Origin: Nostoc linckia NIES-25
Lineage (GTDB): Bacteria > Cyanobacteriota > Cyanobacteriia > Cyanobacteriales > Nostocaceae
Direction: 5' to 3'
DNA length: 64,000 bases
Assembly (NCBI RefSeq): GCF_002368035.1
Contig: NZ_AP018222.1
Span: forward strand, 1,247,107-1,311,106
Program-made: the position numbers and the translations under genes
Notes under the pieces: generated by a model
The model's input: the letters and a program-made list of their open reading frames with translations, nothing else
What the model was told of the DNA's origin: nothing
The model's database searches: none
Shown here: piece by piece, positions 60,588 through 64,000 of the stretch
Numbering within the stretch: the stretch's first letter is position 1
Layout: the number at the start of each line of letters is the position of its first letter

Positions 60588-60911
60588 ATGATTGCTGAGA
60601 GCCTTAAACAAGATTCGTTACCCAATCAGTTGCTTTGGTCAGGTGAAGTTAGGCGGGCAAAATGGAAAATATATTGTATAGAGATAGTCCATCCTAATGA
60701 AGACTATTCTGAAGCGATTTTGGTAAGTTCAAGCGATTCATTTTGGCGATTACGATTTAACAGAGAAGATGGTGAGTTTTTTGAGACAACATGGTTTCCG
60801 AAAGAGCGAATCATCTTCGGTACATTAAGTGGGCGATCGAAGTCAGCGATTGGTGATTTGAAAAATGCCCTTATTCAACACCGATGGCAGGCTTATAAAT
60901 CGAAAATATAG
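60588..60911 (+). CDS. small hypothetical protein
   Basis: 107 residues from ATG 60588 (MIAESLKQDSLPNQLLWSGE); the longer frame begins in noncoding AT-rich DNA. Beta-rich composition (RAKWKIYCIEIVHPNEDYSE, SDSFWRLRFNREDGEFFET) with no known motif. It stands alone between aat and a toxin-antitoxin pair. Could be an accessory gene. Confidence 0.6.
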   Translation: MIAESLKQDSLPNQLLWSGEVRRAKWKIYCIEIVHPNEDYSEAILVSSSDSFWRLRFNREDGEFFETTWFPKERIIFGTLSGRSKSAIGDLKNALIQHRWQAYKSKI

Positions 60912-61109
60912 TTTTTATACTCACTAACTTGTCAGTTAGGTTGATGCTAGCAAACCTAATATATGTTCCCACTGCCAATGTTAACCATTTGCATGAATGA
61001 GAAGCGCGATCGCACCTCTTACAAACCTCTTGAACCAAAACTGAGTCAATCTGTTGTTTTGAGATTTGTTGGGCTACCCTGAAGATATTATTGTTAAATT
61101 AGCCTTGTT

Positions 61110-61358
61110 ATGAGTGTTGTAATCTCAGACGAAATTGTACAAGCATCTCAGCTTACCCCAAGTGAATTTTGTCAAGAAATTGCGCTGTTTCTCTTTCAAA
61201 CAGGACGCTTAACGATAGGGTATGCCAGTCAGCTAGCGGATATGCAACCTAATACCTTTCGCCAACTCCTCAAGCAACGAAACATTCCTCTTTACTCCTA
61301 CGATGTTGAAGATTTTGAATTGGATTTGAAAAACTTGCGAGAGCTAGGAAGACTGTGA
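61110..61358 (+). CDS. UPF0175 antitoxin-like protein
   Basis: An 82-residue UPF0175 protein: VISDEIVQASQLTPSEFCQE, then IALFLFQTGRLTIGYASQLA and FRQLLKQRNIPLYSYDVEDF, ending LRELGRL. UPF0175 proteins regularly precede DUF3368 PIN toxins and act as antitoxins, probably binding DNA by their helix-turn-helix (GYASQLADMQPNTFRQLL). Its TGA overlaps the GTG start of the toxin gene. Confidence 0.88.
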   Translation: MSVVISDEIVQASQLTPSEFCQEIALFLFQTGRLTIGYASQLADMQPNTFRQLLKQRNIPLYSYDVEDFELDLKNLRELGRL

Positions 61359-61849
61359 TTGTTATCAGCGATACATCAGCAATCACAAATTTAGCAGCAA
61401 TTCAACACTTGCAACTTTTGCCTCAACTCTACACTCAAGTAATCATTCCAGAAGCAGTATATCGTGAGCTTACCGATATCGATCCTGACGTTCCAGGAAC
61501 CTCTGAAGTTCAAGCTGCTTCTTGGTTGGAAGTTCGACAAGTTACAAACTGTGAGAGTATTGAACGACTGCGATACGAAGTAAGATTAGATCCTGGAGAG
61601 TCTGAGGCAATTGCCCTCGCACTAGAACTGAGTGCTGATTTGCTATTGATTGATGAGCGTCGAGGTAGAGCAGAAGCCCATCGCCTGGGGTTGAGGATTA
61701 CTGGATTGCTGGGTATTTTGATTGAGGCGAAACACCAAAATCTCATCATTGCAGTCAAACCCTTGATGGATGCCTTGATTTCTACATCACAGTTTAGAGT
61801 CTCTCCTGTTCTTTACAATCAAATTTTAGATATGGTAAATGAAGTCTGA
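61355..61849 (+). CDS. DUF3368 PIN-domain toxin
   Basis: A 164-residue protein starting at GTG 61355. PIN features: ISDTSAITNLAAIQHLQLLP with the first Asp, a VIIPEAVYRELTD segment with a Glu, LDPGESEAIALALELSADLL with acidic GE, and LLIDERRGRAEAHRLGLRI, followed by GLLGILIEAKHQNLI. Probably an RNase toxin paired with the UPF0175 antitoxin by overlapping codons. It appears intact. Confidence 0.9.
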   Translation: MIVISDTSAITNLAAIQHLQLLPQLYTQVIIPEAVYRELTDIDPDVPGTSEVQAASWLEVRQVTNCESIERLRYEVRLDPGESEAIALALELSADLLLIDERRGRAEAHRLGLRITGLLGILIEAKHQNLIIAVKPLMDALISTSQFRVSPVLYNQILDMVNEV

Positions 61850-61916
61850 AAGATTGTTTTTCATTAGTAGCGATCGCCATTTTTCTAAGAACAATTGCTC
61901 AATTATCATAAGTATT

Positions 61917-62723
61917 TTATCTTTTTTGTTCGGTAACTAATGTCAGGCTAACCCATTCGCCTTTGTCGTTATAGCTGCGAATCATCCTTTGGCGGAGATT
62001 TGGTTGAATTAACCAACCAGCTTCTAAAAATAAAGGTTGACGTAATTGCACTTTTAATGGTGAAGTTGCAGAAGCGCCACCGGGTAAGAATAACACTTGT
62101 ATCTGTTTTTCGGGATTTTCGTCAAAGAGAATGATGGAACCTTTGATGGTAGCACTTGAAGTAATTGTGCGTTCTGCAAAAGAAGTACTTTGAATTAATC
62201 GGCCAGCGTTATCTAATTGTAATTTGAGAGTTGTAGAGTAAATGTCAGGCGATCGCAAATCCCGATATATTGTCACTGCTTGACCTTGCCATTCTCCCAA
62301 CAAGTCATCTAACTGCAAAGGTGGATGTTCTGCTGTTGGGGTTCCGGCTAGATGTTCTCGAATTAAGGTTAGTCCGCTGAGATTACCTGTCTTATCAAAT
62401 AGTTGCACCAAACGTAAGCGGCGATTTTCCCGAACAAAAGCGAGTTCTCCACCGAATTCGGAAAACGGCCCTATCTGAATTAAACCTTCAGAAAACGATC
62501 CATTTTGAAAAAACAGCAAACCTCCCCCTACAGAACTAAATTCTCTGACTAAATCTTGTCCCGAACGGCTCAGAGTTAGGCGCACTTTCTGACTACCATT
62601 CAATTGTTCTAGGGAAAGGCGGCTAGGAGTATCGGTCAAAAGTGTACCTTGGGGAGAAAAATTAGTGAATGAACCTTCCCAAACACCGAGATTTTCTAAA
62701 AAACATTCCCATTGTGATTTCAT
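61917..62723 (-). CDS. DUF3598 lipocalin-like protein
   Basis: 268 residues from ATG 62723 (MKSQWECFLENLGVWEGSFT). This N-terminus and LSGLTLIREHLAGTP, LDDLLGEWQGQAVTIYRDLR and FLEAGWLIQPNLRQRMIRSY fit DUF3598, a cyanobacterial/plant family with two lipocalin-like beta barrels distantly like CpcS/CpcT bilin lyases. A hydrophobic ligand or chromophore role is possible but unproven. It ends 133-153 bases from ftsX on the same strand, with heptamer repeats between. Confidence 0.85.
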   Translation of the reverse strand: MKSQWECFLENLGVWEGSFTNFSPQGTLLTDTPSRLSLEQLNGSQKVRLTLSRSGQDLVREFSSVGGGLLFFQNGSFSEGLIQIGPFSEFGGELAFVRENRRLRLVQLFDKTGNLSGLTLIREHLAGTPTAEHPPLQLDDLLGEWQGQAVTIYRDLRSPDIYSTTLKLQLDNAGRLIQSTSFAERTITSSATIKGSIILFDENPEKQIQVLFLPGGASATSPLKVQLRQPLFLEAGWLIQPNLRQRMIRSYNDKGEWVSLTLVTEQKR

Positions 62724-62876
62724 AACGATTTTGTCATTGGTCATTTGTCATTGGTCATTGGGTATGGGGCATAGGGTATGGGGCGTGGAGAATAGCGGAT
62801 GAGTCTTTGATACTCGTGAATGAGTCATTGAACTCCACTCCTGTGCCCCAATGCCCCAATGCCCCATGCCCCATGC

Positions 62877-63779
62877 TTATCCTTTAGCAAAACGTCTGAC
62901 AGCAAATAAGCTTCCAATTAATCCTACCGTGGCGCCGAAGCTCAAGAGAATTAGAGGCAATAATAAAATTTGGGCTGGAGTTAGTTGTATTCCGTTGGTG
63001 ATAACTTGAATAAACTCAGGTTGATTTGTTAGCAATTTACTGAGAAACTGTTGAATTACAGAAATGAAACTCCAAGCGATCGCACCACCGACTAAACCAA
63101 AAGTAATTCCTTGTAAAATAAACGGGAGATAAATCCAAATAGAAGTTGCTCCCACTAGTTGCATAATTTCAATTTCCTGGCGTCGCGCCATGACAATCAG
63201 GCGAATTGTGGTGGTAGTCACGGCGATCGCTGTTACAGTCAAAATAATTGTAATTGTTAAAGTAATCCAGTTCAAACCCCGGTGCAACTGGGCAATTCGT
63301 TTGACTGCTTCATCAATATACTGCACCGTTTCAACTCCCTGTAACTTAGCCAACTGGGTTGCTAAAGTTGGCACAACTTGAGAACTACGCGCTTTCACTT
63401 TAATTTCATCAACTAAAGGATTCTCGCCTAGCTGTTGCGTAACGCCTTCAATATCCGAAATTCTCATTTCCTTAACTAACTTATTCCAGGCTTCCTCCTT
63501 GGTAATTGTTTGTATCGCTGTTACCTGTGGCATTTTTGCTATCAGTGGCTCAATGCTTTGAACTTGCATATCCGGTTCGAGATAAACTGATACTTCTAGC
63601 TGGCTACCGAACTGGTAGAGAAGTTTTTCGACTTGCCAAGAAGTTTGCAAACTCAAGCCGAATAAAAATAACAATACCGTTACAGTACTGACAGCTGCCC
63701 AATTCATCCAACCTCCCCGCAGTAAGCCAAGGAAAGTTTCTTTGAGCAGATAGTCAAGTTTCGTGAGAGATTTCAACAC
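62877..63779 (-). CDS. ftsX: cell division protein FtsX
   Basis: A 300-residue permease-like protein starting at GTG 63779 (MLKSLTKLDYLLKETFLGLL). Four membrane helices: about 25-45, and three in the C-terminal half (LTITIILTVTAIAVTTTTIR, LPFILQGITFGLVGGAIAWS and LLLPLILLSFGATVGLIGSL). The extracellular domain (about 50-165) shows QLEVSVYLEPDMQVQSIEPL and DEIKVKARSSQVV. With FtsE it controls peptidoglycan hydrolases at the division site. FtsE is not in the window. Confidence 0.92.
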   Translation of the reverse strand: MLKSLTKLDYLLKETFLGLLRGGWMNWAAVSTVTVLLFLFGLSLQTSWQVEKLLYQFGSQLEVSVYLEPDMQVQSIEPLIAKMPQVTAIQTITKEEAWNKLVKEMRISDIEGVTQQLGENPLVDEIKVKARSSQVVPTLATQLAKLQGVETVQYIDEAVKRIAQLHRGLNWITLTITIILTVTAIAVTTTTIRLIVMARRQEIEIMQLVGATSIWIYLPFILQGITFGLVGGAIAWSFISVIQQFLSKLLTNQPEFIQVITNGIQLTPAQILLLPLILLSFGATVGLIGSLFAVRRFAKG

Positions 63780-64000
63780 AAATCACCCCAGGCAAAAATT
63801 CATAATTCAGAATTCAGAATTCAGGAGTCAGAATGGGCTTCTCTACGAGACGCTACCGCGTAGCTTGCTTACCCGTAGGGGTACACCCCCCTGTGCTAAC
63901 AGAATTCAGAATTTATAATTGATAACTCACAATTAAGAATTCAGCACTCCTAATCTCCCCACCTCCCCACCTCCCCATCTCCCCATCTCCCCCTCTCCCC
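63780..64000. repeat. repeat-rich spacer at the window end
   Basis: AATTCAG repeats (63800-63830), a CTCTACGAGACGCTACCGCG-type repeat (63841-63890) and a run of CCCCATCTCC/CCCCACCTCC heptamers (63951-64000). No gene begins here. Confidence 0.6.

Overview
The window reads as chromosomal DNA of a filamentous, probably heterocyst-forming cyanobacterium (Nostocales). Evidence: dense HIP1 octamers (GCGATCGC), heptamer tandem repeats of the CTAACTC, TGCCCCA and GGGGAGA type, many dispersed palindromic repeats, and cyanobacteria-typical families (Ycf46 AAA ATPase, Hik2/CSK kinase, CCB2/4-type cytochrome assembly factor, DUF3155, DUF3611, DUF3598, DUF2808, a long ThiE, a split pntA, a bilin-lyase HEAT protein). 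No rRNA, tRNA, CRISPR array, prophage or intact insertion sequence was seen.

Layout. 1-5.1 kb: a small membrane peptide, an exported left-handed beta-helix protein resembling gamma carbonic anhydrases with a small exported partner, a HAD phosphatase and a NurA nuclease. 5.7-12.5 kb: a signalling block with a soluble PAS-PAS-GAF-GAF histidine kinase, a PhnD-like lipoprotein translationally coupled to a membrane histidine kinase, and an FHA membrane protein. 12.6-14.9 kb: a CpeY-like bilin lyase and a DUF1838 protein. 15.6-18.2 kb: cydAB. 18.5-22.3 kb: dusB, a truncated DUF2887 gene, and an acyl-lipid desaturase divergent from a TetR regulator whose C-terminal half looks like a decayed tyrosine recombinase. 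22.4-24.4 kb: an exported parallel beta-helix protein. 24.4-25.9 kb: mainly MITE-like repeats. 25.9-30.6 kb: thiE-thiS and the three-gene pnt transhydrogenase operon. 31.3-37.7 kb: a DUF2808 protein, then rpmH-rnpA-PH protein-yidC-jag-yceD-ycf46. 38-44.3 kb: two envelope proteins, a VapBC-like pair and sbcC. 44.3-47.4 kb: a patchy accessory island with a methyltransferase, a NACHT-protein remnant, a PIN toxin broken by one stop codon with its antitoxin, and two small ORFs. 47.9-52.3 kb: two paralogous exported proteins (one with SLH domains), a Hik2/CSK kinase and a DUF3155 protein. 52.7-64 kb: housekeeping genes (CCB-like factor, PadR regulator, serS, site-2 protease, nth, rpsN, aat), a UPF0175/DUF3368 toxin-antitoxin pair, DUF3598 and ftsX.

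How the genes work together. Clear functional units are cydAB (bd quinol oxidase), thiE-thiS (thiamine), pntA1-pntA2-pntB (NADPH balance), rpmH through yceD (ribosome, RNA processing and membrane insertion) and the PhnD lipoprotein with its kinase. The most unusual locus is the desaturase/TetR pair: the regulator carries a recombinase-like C-terminal domain, and the shared intergenic region holds one perfect and one degenerate copy of a TetR-like operator. At least four types of small element with terminal inverted repeats are present. Three have flanking direct repeats and one has truncated a gene.
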